Shown: positions 44,624 through 52,795, numbered from the stretch's first letter. The stretch: DNA of 64,000 nucleotides from Microcella alkaliphila (GCF_004216855.1 NZ_SGXT01000011.1:481185-545184); one strand, 5' to 3'. The notes: generated by a model from the sequence alone, not told the origin. Numbers and translations are program-made.

Positions 44624-45798
44624 GCGACCCCGCCCGCTGGACCACAGCATCCCAGATCGCCGACGCGGTGCGACGGCGCTGGAATGACGGCACCCTTCTG
44701 CGGGGGGCCGTGACGGGCGATCCCTTCACTGTCATCGATCTGCCCCTTCGCGGGCCCAGCTCGGCTGACCTCGGAGAGCATTTCGACGATGCTCGCGCAT
44801 GGGCGGACGCAGTGCGCCGGGCGTCCCGCGGCGGACGCGCGTACACAATCGTCGACGGGCACATCGGAGGCCGTTCGACAGGAATCACGAGTCGACCAGA
44901 GCGCGCCCAGATCACCAGCTACGAACAGGCATGGGAACTGCTCGGCACAGGCGCCCGCGCCGACCTCGCCACGTATCGCCAGATCGTTGCGACCAGCGAA
45001 CCCCGCCCCAACGCCGTGCAGTGGGCCCTCGCGCATCCGCTTCGGGCAGTAGCAATGGGAAGCGAGTGGGCGACGGTGATGGCCGCGCTCGACTGGCTCA
45101 CGGCCCACCGACACACCGGGTTATATCTGCGACAGGTCGACGCTCCGGGAGTCGACACGAAGTTCATCGACCGGCACCGTTCGGCGCTGGCCGGGATGCT
45201 CGGTGTTCCCCACGCGCGCACCTCATTCGAACGGGCTCTCGGCTACGCAACGCGACCCACCACCGTTCGACTTCGATTCGACCCCGCACTTCTGGGCTTC
45301 CCCCCGGGCGTCAGTGAGGCGGCCCTCCGCACAACCGAGCTGAACACGCTCGATATCGCCCCGACGCGCGCGCTCATCGTTGAAAACGAGATCAGCTACT
45401 TGAGCGTGCCCGTGCCCGCAGGATGCGTGGCGATCTGGGGGCGCGGCTACGACGCCGGCGAGCCCGCGTCTCTGCGATGGCTGGCAGGTCGACCCGTCGA
45501 TTATTGGGGTGACATCGACACGCACGGGTTCAGCATCCTCAATCGCGTCCGCAGCCACCTGCCCCAGACACGCTCGGTGCTCATGGATGCGCCCACACTG
45601 CTCACCCACGAAGACCGATGGGGGACGGAAAGCGAACCAACCCGAGCGGAGCTCCCGCATCTCACCGACGATGAAAAGGTCGTGTACTCAGACCTGGTCA
45701 CGGGGCGCCACGGGCCGGATGTGCGGCTCGAACAGGAGCGACTTGACTGGCAGTGGGTCAGCGAGCGCCTGTGGAATGGCTCAGCAGGCAGTCACTAG
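44620..45798 (+). CDS. jetD: Wadjet protein JetD (DUF3322-DUF2220, TOPRIM nuclease)
   Basis: A 392-residue protein from GTG 44620, which overlaps the jetC stop by 4 bp. The N-terminal DUF3322 part is about 1-190. The C-terminal DUF2220 TOPRIM domain has its glutamate in TRALIVENEISYLSVP and the D-x-D in DYWGDIDTHGFSILNRV, followed by SVLMDAPTLLTHEDRW. JetD cuts the plasmid DNA trapped by JetABC. The operon is therefore complete and looks functional. Confidence 0.92.
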   Translation: MSDPARWTTASQIADAVRRRWNDGTLLRGAVTGDPFTVIDLPLRGPSSADLGEHFDDARAWADAVRRASRGGRAYTIVDGHIGGRSTGITSRPERAQITSYEQAWELLGTGARADLATYRQIVATSEPRPNAVQWALAHPLRAVAMGSEWATVMAALDWLTAHRHTGLYLRQVDAPGVDTKFIDRHRSALAGMLGVPHARTSFERALGYATRPTTVRLRFDPALLGFPPGVSEAALRTTELNTLDIAPTRALIVENEISYLSVPVPAGCVAIWGRGYDAGEPASLRWLAGRPVDYWGDIDTHGFSILNRVRSHLPQTRSVLMDAPTLLTHEDRWGTESEPTRAELPHLTDDEKVVYSDLVTGRHGPDVRLEQERLDWQWVSERLWNGSAGSH

Positions 45799-45974
45799 TG
45801 CTCGTCCGGGGTAGCGCGACGGCGATCGCAGCGCTGGCTCGCAGTTGGTCTTGCGAAGGACTGCGTACGCCTCGCCTGGTGGCGTCGCCTCCGCGACCGC
45901 TCACCTCTCCTCCCCAGAGTGCGCTCATGCCCTCTTCTCTGCGGGCGTGAGAGCCGCTCCGCCCGTGTCGGTAG

Positions 45975-45990
45975 TCGAACGTATATTCGA
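45975..45990 (+). promoter_or_regulatory. LexA (SOS) box upstream of HNH/DUF222 gene
   Basis: TCGAAC-GTAT-ATTCGA differs at one position from the actinobacterial LexA consensus TCGAAC-N4-GTTCGA. It lies 57 bp before the GTG start of the HNH gene. 13E12/DUF222 genes of mycobacteria are known LexA targets, so DNA-damage control of this gene is likely. Confidence 0.8.
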
Positions 45991-46047
45991 ATGCGGGGCG
46001 GAGTTCACCGCCCGAGGTACACGCGAGGCACGCGAGAGGAGGCCACC

Positions 46048-47487
46048 GTGAGCGAGATCGCCGCGCTGCTGGGCTCCGCCGTCGCGGCACTCACGGCCGT
46101 GCCGCGCTCGGGCGACGCGTACCGCGGTCTCGACGATGCCGCGCTGCTTGCCTTGACCCGAGTCGCCGCCGACGAGGTGCGGCTCGCGCAGCTGCACGTG
46201 TCGCTGCTCGCGGGCGAGATCGCCCGCCGCTCGGCCCCCGAACTCGGCAGCGACGGGCTCGCACAGCGCGAAGGCCACCGCACGCCGGAAGAAATGGTGC
46301 GCGTCACGACGGGCACGCGGGTGGCGGATGCTCGTGCTGCGGTCCGCGTCGGCGTCGCCGCGGGCGCGCCCTCCCCCACCCCGCTCACGTCGGCCGTCAT
46401 CGACGGGCGGGTGAGTGTCGCCGTGGCCGACGCTGTCGTTGGTGCGCTCGGGCGCCCCGCCGCCGGAGTCACGCAGCCGCAGCTCGACGAGGCCGCCGCC
46501 GCGATGGTTGAGCGTGTGGCGGGGCTCGACCCCGAGCGCGCCGCCCGCGAAGCGCGTGCCGCCCGTGACGAGCTCGACCTGGCTGGCATTGCCACGCGCG
46601 AGCAGGCCGCCCGCGAGCGACGCGGGTTCCGCCTCGGGCGCCGCGCCGCCGGCGGCGGGTACGCCCACTGGGAGCTCGACCCCGAAACCTTCGCCGTCGT
46701 CAGCGAGATCTACGACCGCGTGACGTCGCCGCGGCGAAACCTACCAAGCTTCGACGACGGGACGGCAGCGGGCCCTTCGGCACTCCGCGCGACCAGCGAC
46801 AGTGCGGCCAGTGGCGGCGCCGAGGCTGATCCCGACGCCGACGAGCGCACGCTCGAGCAATACACGAGCGACGTGTTCGCCGAGCTGCTGCGCCAGGGTG
46901 TGAGCGCCGACACCGAGCACCTGCTCGGCGACTCCCCCGTCGGCGTGCGCGTCGTCGTCGCCGCAGCCACCCTCGCCGAGGGCCGGGGCGGCGGCTACCT
47001 CGAGGGCCAGCCCGACCCGGTCAGCCTTGCCACCGTCGAACGCCTCGGCTGCGCCACTGGAACAGTCGCCATCACCGTCGACCACGACGGCCAGCCCCTC
47101 AATCTTGGCCGCGAACAGCGCCTCTACAGCCGCTCCCAGCGCATCGCGCTCGCCGCCCGCGATGGCGGATGTCGCTGGCCCGGCTGCGAACGCCCACCCA
47201 GCTGGTGCGAGGCCCACCACATCAACCACTGGCTACGCGACGGCGGCCGCACCGACGTCGCCGACGGAATCCTGCTTTGCCGGCACCACCACCGGCTCGC
47301 CCACAACAACGGCTGGGAGATCACCCGCGCCGGCCCCACCTACCTGCTGCATCCGCCCGAGCGCGGACCGGGCGGCGCGAGCGGTGGCGACCCCGAATCA
47401 GCGTCTTCGCCACCGCGAACCGCGCCGCCGCGCGAGATGCCCAGCCGCAGCCGGGCCCTCCGCGACGCGCTCAAGCCGCCCGCGTGA
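46048..47487 (+). CDS. DUF222 (13E12 repeat) protein with HNH endonuclease domain
   Basis: A 479-residue protein from GTG 46048 behind GAGGAGG. The first 300 residues are DUF222/13E12 (LTRVAADEVRLAQLHVSLLA, GRVSVAVADAVVGALGRPAA). About 365-430 is the HNH nuclease: RIALAARDGGCRWPGCERPP, SWCEAHHINHWLRDGGRTDV, LLCRHHHRLAHNNGW, with zinc-type cysteines and the His-Asn-His core. These proteins are numerous in actinobacteria and may be mobile or damage-induced. The LexA box upstream supports SOS control. The C-terminal tail is basic and low in complexity. Confidence 0.88.
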   Translation: MSEIAALLGSAVAALTAVPRSGDAYRGLDDAALLALTRVAADEVRLAQLHVSLLAGEIARRSAPELGSDGLAQREGHRTPEEMVRVTTGTRVADARAAVRVGVAAGAPSPTPLTSAVIDGRVSVAVADAVVGALGRPAAGVTQPQLDEAAAAMVERVAGLDPERAAREARAARDELDLAGIATREQAARERRGFRLGRRAAGGGYAHWELDPETFAVVSEIYDRVTSPRRNLPSFDDGTAAGPSALRATSDSAASGGAEADPDADERTLEQYTSDVFAELLRQGVSADTEHLLGDSPVGVRVVVAAATLAEGRGGGYLEGQPDPVSLATVERLGCATGTVAITVDHDGQPLNLGREQRLYSRSQRIALAARDGGCRWPGCERPPSWCEAHHINHWLRDGGRTDVADGILLCRHHHRLAHNNGWEITRAGPTYLLHPPERGPGGASGGDPESASSPPRTAPPREMPSRSRALRDALKPPA

Positions 47488-47499
47488 CAGGCTGGACGC

Positions 47500-48177
47500 A
47501 TGACCGAGACGCGCACCGTGCTGCTCACCGGCTTCGAGCCCTTCGGCGGCGACTCCACCAACCCCAGCGGAGACGTCGCCCGCGCCCTGAACGGCGAAAC
47601 GCTCGAGTGCACGGCGGCCGGCGCAGGCGAAGCGGACACGACCGACGCCGCGGCGCACGCGACCGTAATCGGCCGAGTGCTTCCCGTCAGCTTCGCGGCC
47701 TCCGCCGCCCAGCTCGAGCAGCTCGCCGCCAAGCACCGGCCCGACCTCATCATCGCGCTCGGCCTCGCCGACGGGCGCGAGGCGATCACCCCCGAACGCG
47801 TCGCCATCAACTACGCCGACGCCCGCATCCCCGACAACGACGGAGCCCAGCCCCGCGACGAGCCCCTCGACCCAACAGGCCCCGCCGCCCACTTCACCGG
47901 CCTTCCCGTCAAGCGCATCGCCCGCGCCCTCACCGACGCCGGCCACCCCGCCACCGTCTCCCTCACCGCCGGCAGTTACGTCTGCAACGCCGTCGCCTAC
48001 CACCTCGGCGCTATCGCCGAACGGCGCACGCAGCAGACCGGCACGCCGACCCCCGCCGGCTTCATCCACGTGCCGAACTGGCCCGCCGACCGGCTCACGC
48101 CCGCCATCCGCCTCGCCATCGCGACCACCCTCGCCAATCCGACCGACCTTGACGAGGCGGGCGGCAGCATCCACTGA
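47500..48177 (+). CDS. pcp: Pyroglutamyl-peptidase I
   Basis: A 225-residue cysteine peptidase of family C15 that removes N-terminal pyroglutamate from peptides. Motifs are LLTGFEPFGGDSTNPS (about 8-23), ALGLADGREAITPERVAINY (about 86-105, catalytic Glu), SLTAGSYVCNAVAYHL with the catalytic cysteine at 162, and GFIHVPNWP with the catalytic histidine near 190. It is cytosolic. It lies 12 bp after the HNH gene, but a functional link is unlikely. Confidence 0.9.
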   Translation: MTETRTVLLTGFEPFGGDSTNPSGDVARALNGETLECTAAGAGEADTTDAAAHATVIGRVLPVSFAASAAQLEQLAAKHRPDLIIALGLADGREAITPERVAINYADARIPDNDGAQPRDEPLDPTGPAAHFTGLPVKRIARALTDAGHPATVSLTAGSYVCNAVAYHLGAIAERRTQQTGTPTPAGFIHVPNWPADRLTPAIRLAIATTLANPTDLDEAGGSIH

Positions 48178-48194
48178 CCACGGGCAGCGCCGCG

Positions 48195-48656
48195 TCAGAA
48201 GGGCGACAGATGCGGCAGAACGCGCCGCGCAGTGTCGAGCGCCTCCACGGCCACGTCGATCGCATCGGCAGCGTCATCGCGGGAGGCCGCGGGTGTTTCC
48301 GCGTCGGGATACTCGTTCGCGTTGCGAAGCCGACGAATCCTGTCAACCCGACGACCCGTACGCACGGGCGGGTCGAGCTGAGCAGTCACAGCTTCGGTCA
48401 CCGCGATGTGGCCACCGCGCCGCGTGGGTCGCAGTCCCTGCGCGAGCAGCATCGCGACAAGTGCCTTCCGAGCCGCGTCGTACGCCAGAGTGACCGCCCC
48501 GACCGGATCCTCCTCCCGAATCAACCGGGCCGCAGCGACATGCGCTTCGCACGTGATCAGAACGGAAGCGGCGGCAGCCGGGTTGGGTGCAACCCGCTCG
48601 AGTTCTCCGTCAGTGATGAGCCTCTCCACGGTCTCCTGACCCTGCTGCCACGTCAT
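48195..48656 (-). CDS. HEPN-domain protein (SAV_6107-like), putative toxin
   Basis: A 153-residue helical protein from ATG 48656. AASVLITCEAHVAAARLIRE, AVTLAYDAARKALVAMLLAQ and VDRIRRLRNANEYPD form the HEPN four-helix bundle. The RLRNANEY segment is the conserved patch of this subgroup, which has no strict Rx4-6H. Its gene overlaps the HTH-nucleotidyltransferase gene by 47 bp. HEPN/MNT pairs are type VII-like toxin-antitoxin systems in which the MNT protein AMPylates and silences the HEPN RNase. Confidence 0.82.
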   Translation of the reverse strand: MTWQQGQETVERLITDGELERVAPNPAAAASVLITCEAHVAAARLIREEDPVGAVTLAYDAARKALVAMLLAQGLRPTRRGGHIAVTEAVTAQLDPPVRTGRRVDRIRRLRNANEYPDAETPAASRDDAADAIDVAVEALDTARRVLPHLSPF

Positions 48657-49242
48657 GTTCGCCCCTCGTGTCGACCTGAAGATCGACCAATGGTCGCCCA
48701 CGAACCGTCGCGACGAACGGATCATCCACATGCGCCCACTGTGCAGGCGTCAGCGACGTCACGTTCACCTCGCGCCGCAGCACACGTTCAGCGCGCTCCG
48801 CTGCGTCGTACAGGTCATCCGGGTCCGGCCTCCCCACAACAAGTACGTCGATGTCGCGAGGGGGAGGGCCCGGCTCGCCGCGCCGACGCGCCGCCCACGA
48901 GCCGAAGATCATCGCCTCGGCGACGCCGGGCACGTCCGCAAGCTCCCGAGTGATCACCGGTTGAGGGCCGTGTGCGAAGAGCGCAATCTCGCGCATCGCC
49001 TCAGCGAGGGGATGCTCGGCATTCGGACGGTACACCGACCGGCGCCCCACTGGCTCGCTCATCAACAGCTCGGCGTCAACCAGCCGACCCAGTTCACGCG
49101 TCACGGTCGGCAGGCTCACCCCGACGTGGTGCGCAAGGTCGCTGGCGGTTTCGCCGCGCTCACTCAACACGAGGGCGGCCAGAATCTGCCCCTGCGTGTC
49201 CGAACGCAGCAGCGGAAACAGCGCCGACGGGGCTACTTTCAT
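48610..49242 (-). CDS. HTH-nucleotidyltransferase fusion, putative antitoxin
   Basis: A 210-residue two-domain protein from ATG 49242. About 8-75 is a winged helix (ILAALVLSERGETASDLAHH then VGVSLPTVTRELGRLVDAEL). About 95-190 is a minimal nucleotidyltransferase: AMIFGSWAARRRGE then PRDIDVLVVGRPDPD carries the GS...DID site. The winged helix allows the antitoxin to regulate its own operon; a 12-bp-arm inverted repeat covers the start codon. The HEPN partner follows with a long overlap. Confidence 0.85.
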   Translation of the reverse strand: MKVAPSALFPLLRSDTQGQILAALVLSERGETASDLAHHVGVSLPTVTRELGRLVDAELLMSEPVGRRSVYRPNAEHPLAEAMREIALFAHGPQPVITRELADVPGVAEAMIFGSWAARRRGEPGPPPRDIDVLVVGRPDPDDLYDAAERAERVLRREVNVTSLTPAQWAHVDDPFVATVRGRPLVDLQVDTRGEHDVAAGSGDRGEAHH

Positions 49243-49274
49243 AAAGTGAATGCTAGCAAACGCTTTATGAAAGT
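49235..49274 (-). promoter_or_regulatory. Inverted repeat over HTH-MNT start codon, likely operator
   Basis: ACTTTCATAAAG and CTTTATGAAAGT are perfect 12-bp arms 16 bp apart. The left arm covers the start codon (49240-49242). Both arms are AT-rich against a GC-rich background. Cooperative binding by the winged-helix antitoxin would block transcription and initiation. Confidence 0.72.
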
Positions 49275-49327
49275 TAAAGGGCTCTGTCGTCGGCAAGGCG
49301 ACGGCGGACCGCCACACTGAAGCCACC

Positions 49328-49915
49328 ATGAGCACAATCGCCGCCGAGCTCACCATCACCCCTGCCGAGCTCGTGCCCGACGCCGCCGTCGACGCGGTGC
49401 TTGACGCCGTCACCGAAGCGTCGCGCTGCTGGTGCCGCTGGTGGATGCTCGCCAACGCCGAGCACGCGCTCACCGACCCACAGACCCGCCGCTCCGCACT
49501 CGACGACGACCGCGCGAACGGGCGCGCCACCGGCCTCATCGCGCACCACAACGAGGATGCCGTCGGCTGGATCGGCGTTGCCCCGCGTCCGCGCTACGAG
49601 CGCCTCCCCCGTACCAAAGCGATCGCGTCAGCCGCGGGCGACACCGACTGGGCCGACGACGGCGTCTGGTCGATCGTCTGCTTCACCATCCCGCGCAGCC
49701 ACCGCGGGCAGGGCATCGCCCACCACCTGCTCGACGCCGCCGTCGCGCACGCCCGCACCCGCGGAGCCCACACCATCGAGGCCTACCCGCACGACACCGA
49801 CGTCTCCGCAAAGCCCGCCGGCAGTCTCAACACGGGCACGCTGCGCCTCTTAACCGCGCACGGCTTCACCGAGGTCGGCCGCTCCGGCCCACGCGTCGTC
49901 GTGCGGCTCGGCTAA
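49328..49915 (+). CDS. GNAT-family N-acetyltransferase
   Basis: A 195-residue GNAT enzyme. The acetyl-CoA-binding motif A is WSIVCFTIPRSHRGQGIAHH then LLDAAVAHARTRGA (about 118-150), with the R/Q-x-x-G-x-G/A core RGQGIA. The N-terminus has CWCRWWML, seen in a subfamily of small actinobacterial acetyltransferases. The substrate is unknown. It is divergent from the HTH-MNT/HEPN pair, so the operator region at 49235-49327 lies between the two starts. Confidence 0.82.
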   Translation: MSTIAAELTITPAELVPDAAVDAVLDAVTEASRCWCRWWMLANAEHALTDPQTRRSALDDDRANGRATGLIAHHNEDAVGWIGVAPRPRYERLPRTKAIASAAGDTDWADDGVWSIVCFTIPRSHRGQGIAHHLLDAAVAHARTRGAHTIEAYPHDTDVSAKPAGSLNTGTLRLLTAHGFTEVGRSGPRVVVRLG

Positions 49916-49964
49916 GGACCCGCCCACCGCCGAGCACGGCGCACGACCGCGCGCTTGCAGGCCC

Positions 49965-51095
49965 TCACGCCCCGATGAGTTCCGCGTGCGGCCCCTCGTG
50001 CAGCGCCACGTACACCCGGTCGCGCAGCGCGTTCGCCTCCGCGTCGGTCAGCGTGCGGTCGAGCGGGCGCAGCACCACCCGCACGAGCGCGTTCACCTGA
50101 CCGTCCGTGATGCCGAGCCGCGCCCGCGCCGCCGCTGGCAGTTCGGCGGCGGACGTGCGCGCGATAACGGCCACCGATTCGAGGTCGTCGACACGAGCAT
50201 CCAACGCCGCGCGCACGCGGTCGCCGACCGTCTCGTCGTCCTCGCCCGCCCCGATCACGACCGACAGGTCGCGCGTGATCGGCGGCATCGCCGACACCGG
50301 TCGCCACGGCGACAGGTCGGCCAGCTGCGAGCGGATGCGCGCGTCCGTCGACCGCAACACCCGGATGTCGTCAATGCCCTTGCGCAGCATCACCGCGCGA
50401 TCGAGCCCCATGCCGAGCGCGAGCCCCGACCAGCGGCGCGGGTCGAGCCCGCAGCGGCGCAGCACGCCCGGGTCGATGAGCCCGCACTCGGCGAGCTCCA
50501 ACCACTCGCCGCCGTGCCACACATCGATCTGGCGGCCGTCGAAAGTGTACGGGTGCTCGGCCGGCACCGCGCGCCAGCGAGCACCCGGCAGCACCGCCTC
50601 GACCAGCGCGCCAGCGAGCGCGAGCAACTCGTCGACCGTGCGCCGCGCGGGCGCGCAAACGCGCCAGACGTCGACCTGGTGCGGCGTGCCCACGTGGGTG
50701 CGGTCGATCGCGTCACGCCGGTGCACGACGCCCGGCAGCACGAGCACCTCGTCGCGGTCGCTGGCCGGGTCGAGCGCGCGCAGCACCGCCGGGATGCCCG
50801 CCGACGTGTGGCTGCGCAGCATCACCGTGGGGCTCACGTAGTGCGAGTAGCGGCGGTCGCGGGTGACCGCGTCGGCCGAGAACCCCAGCTCGTCGTAGTT
50901 GTCGCGCGTCGACACGAGCGGGCTCGAGCGCACCACGCGGTGCGGCGCCCCGCCCGAGACTGCGACGGCCGCCGCGGTGATCGCGTCGAGCATGAGGGCG
51001 AGGGCGTGCGGGGGTTCATCGCCAGCGGGCGCCGCCGGCACGCTGAGGTCGCGCACCGCCAGAGCGGCCGCCACCGAGGGTGGTGAGAGGTACAT
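49965..51095 (-). CDS. PheS-related ligase with FDX-ACB domain (SrmL-like)
   Basis: A 376-residue class II aminoacyl-tRNA synthetase-like protein. The catalytic core shows SHYVSPTVMLRSHTSAGIPA (motif 2 region, about 84-103), HPYTFDGRQIDVWHGGEWLE, and GLALGMGLDRAVMLRKGIDD (motif 3, about 227-246). About 280-376 is an FDX-ACB anticodon-binding domain (MPPITRDLSVVIGAGEDDET). The overall plan is that of single-chain mitochondrial PheRS, but housekeeping pheST must exist elsewhere. NCBI names such actinobacterial proteins 'PheS-related mystery ligase SrmL'; I recall this and could not check it. A 23-codon leader frame and two hairpins precede it. Confidence 0.78.
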   Translation of the reverse strand: MYLSPPSVAAALAVRDLSVPAAPAGDEPPHALALMLDAITAAAVAVSGGAPHRVVRSSPLVSTRDNYDELGFSADAVTRDRRYSHYVSPTVMLRSHTSAGIPAVLRALDPASDRDEVLVLPGVVHRRDAIDRTHVGTPHQVDVWRVCAPARRTVDELLALAGALVEAVLPGARWRAVPAEHPYTFDGRQIDVWHGGEWLELAECGLIDPGVLRRCGLDPRRWSGLALGMGLDRAVMLRKGIDDIRVLRSTDARIRSQLADLSPWRPVSAMPPITRDLSVVIGAGEDDETVGDRVRAALDARVDDLESVAVIARTSAAELPAAARARLGITDGQVNALVRVVLRPLDRTLTDAEANALRDRVYVALHEGPHAELIGA

Positions 51096-51115
51096 GATCG
51101 TGAGTCCTTCCGAAA

Positions 51116-51161
51116 CGGTCGAGTGTGGGTGGGGTTCCCCTCGACCGAGTCGGTGCGACTC
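51116..51161 (-). promoter_or_regulatory. Two adjacent stem-loops in the leader of the PheS-related gene
   Basis: Between the putative leader peptide and the ligase gene, GAGTCG-GTG-CGACTC (51147-51161) and CGGTCGAG...CTCGACCG (51116-51147, 8-bp arms with an internal GGGG/CCCC) form adjacent stems that share one base. The arrangement resembles a translation-coupled attenuation or start-site-masking region. The mechanism is inferred. Confidence 0.5.
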
Positions 51162-51174
51162 AGGCGGCCAGTGT

Positions 51175-51246
51175 CTACGCGTGCAGCGTCAGCCCGAGTC
51201 GGCCGGTGTTCGGCCGAGGGCTGAGAAATCGCTGTCCCGCGTTCAT
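51175..51246 (-). CDS. Putative 23-residue leader peptide
   Basis: An ATG at 51246 opens MNAGQRFLSPRPNTGRLGL followed by TLHA and TAG, ending 79 bp before the ligase ATG. It contains one Phe, so it is not a run-type phenylalanine sensor. The RFLSPRPN segment is proline and arginine rich, a kind of sequence that can stall ribosomes. Support is position, hairpins downstream and a compact length; conservation was not tested. Confidence 0.5.
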   Translation of the reverse strand: MNAGQRFLSPRPNTGRLGLTLHA

Positions 51247-51304
51247 GGCCGAAAGGGTAGCACCCGCCCTATCCCCGGCGGCACCCGTCGGGCAGGAGGA
51301 GGCC

Positions 51305-52735
51305 ATGCCGCTGAGCGGCATCGCGCACGATATGGACACGTTCGCGCTGACCGCCGCGATCCTCACCATCGCGGGCGTGATCGCGTTTCTCGCCCACCGG
51401 GCCAAGCAGCCGCTCATCATCGCGTTCATTCTCGTCGGCATCGTCGTCGGCCCGAACGTGTTGGGCCTCGTCGAGGAGGCCGAGCCGCTCGAGCTGCTCG
51501 CCGAGATCGGCATCGCGATCCTGCTGTTCCTCGTCGGGCTCAAGCTCGACATCGGGCTCGTGCGCTCGATCGGCAAGATCGCCCTCTTGACCGGCCTCGG
51601 GCAGGTCGTCTTCACCTCGCTGATCGGCTGGGTCATCGCCGTGCTGTTCGGCATCGACCTCGTCGCCGCCCGGTGGGTGCTGCCGTGGCTGCTTGAGCGG
51701 CTCGCCACCAGCCAAGAGCTGCTCATCGTGTGGAGCGTCGCCTGGGCCGTCGCGCTGGCCGCCCTCACCGACGTGCTCGGCTTCTCGATCGAGGTCGGCG
51801 CGTTCCTCGCCGGGTTCGCCCTCGCATCCACCCGCTACCGCGAGTCGATCGCCGCGTGCTTGAGCGGCTTACGCGACTTCCTGCTGCTGTTCTTCTTCAT
51901 CACCCTCGGCGCGCAGCTCGACTTCTCGACGATCGGCGCGCAGGTGCCTGCCGCGATCGTGTTCTCGCTGTTCGTGCTCATCGGCAACCCGCTGATCGTG
52001 CTCGTCATCATGGGCGTCATGGGCTACCCGAGCCGCGTCGGGTTCCTCGCCGGCCTCGCCGTCGCCCAAATCAGCGAGTTCAACCTGATCCTCATCGCGC
52101 TCGGCCGCGACCTCGACCAGATCGGCGACGACATGGTCGCCCTCGTCACCCTCGTCGGGCTCATCATGATCGCCGGGTCGACGTACATGATCCTGTACTC
52201 GAAGCAGCTCTACGCGTGGCTGGCACCCGCCTTGCGCATCTTCGAGCGCACAAACGCCCGCGAACCTGAGTCGCCTGAACCCGAGAAGGTCGACGCGATC
52301 GTCTTCGGGCTCGGACGCTACGGCAGCCGCGTCGTGCGCGAACTCACCGACCACGGGATGCACGTGCTCGCCGTCGAGTGGGACCCGTACGCCGAGCAGC
52401 GCCTCGCCGACTGCCGCCACCGCGATCGCGTGCGCGTCGTCTTCGGCGACGCCTCCAGCCCCGACTTCGCCGAGACGCTGCCCATTCGCCGCGCCCAATG
52501 GATCATCTCGACCGTGCCCGACCCGGGCACGAACGTCGTGCTCGCCCAGTCGCTGCGCCGCCACGGCGCCGAGGGTGTCATCGCCGTCACCGCCCACACG
52601 ACCGCGGCAGCGCACGCCTACGACTCCGAGCTCGCCGCCGGAACCATCGACACCGTGCTGAAGCCGTTCGAGCTGGCCGCCCACGAGACCCTCGCGGCGC
52701 TGCGCGAGGTCGAGCGCGAGGGCGACAACGAATAG
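51305..52735 (+). CDS. Kef-type cation:proton antiporter with TrkA-N domain, internally shortened
   Basis: A 476-residue CPA2-family membrane protein from ATG 51305 behind AGGAGGAGG. The N-terminal spans are normal (IAFLAHRAKQPLIIAFILVG, LLAEIGIAILLFLVGLKLDI). After FGIDLVAA the sequence jumps straight to RWVLPWLLERLATSQELLIV. The family's SSTxIxxKLL and FLIVQD segments, which include the conserved ion-site aspartate, are missing (about 85-100 residues). The rest of the membrane domain and the C-terminal TrkA-N regulatory domain (VDAIVFGLGRYGSRVVREL) are intact. The reading frame is preserved, so it is made as a protein, but transport is doubtful. Confidence 0.8.
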   Translation: MPLSGIAHDMDTFALTAAILTIAGVIAFLAHRAKQPLIIAFILVGIVVGPNVLGLVEEAEPLELLAEIGIAILLFLVGLKLDIGLVRSIGKIALLTGLGQVVFTSLIGWVIAVLFGIDLVAARWVLPWLLERLATSQELLIVWSVAWAVALAALTDVLGFSIEVGAFLAGFALASTRYRESIAACLSGLRDFLLLFFFITLGAQLDFSTIGAQVPAAIVFSLFVLIGNPLIVLVIMGVMGYPSRVGFLAGLAVAQISEFNLILIALGRDLDQIGDDMVALVTLVGLIMIAGSTYMILYSKQLYAWLAPALRIFERTNAREPESPEPEKVDAIVFGLGRYGSRVVRELTDHGMHVLAVEWDPYAEQRLADCRHRDRVRVVFGDASSPDFAETLPIRRAQWIISTVPDPGTNVVLAQSLRRHGAEGVIAVTAHTTAAAHAYDSELAAGTIDTVLKPFELAAHETLAALREVEREGDNE

Positions 52736-52795
52736 ACCGCAGAATCCGTCGCGAGAGGGATGCGCGCATCCAGACACATTGATTGACTGGCTGTC

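Noticed and set aside
45758..46090. Minus-strand frame of 110 codons upstream of the HNH gene
   Set aside because: It overlaps the SOS box, the jetD end and the HNH start, and its composition is arginine/serine-rich shadow sequence.
48336..48352. AATCCTGTCAACCCGAC resembles the tRNA-Pro 3' end (16 of 17) on the opposite strand, possible second attachment site
   Set aside because: It lies inside the HEPN gene, in opposite orientation to the tRNA, and codes for conserved-looking residues (RIRRLRN). An integration product would need direct orientation. Coincidence is more likely.
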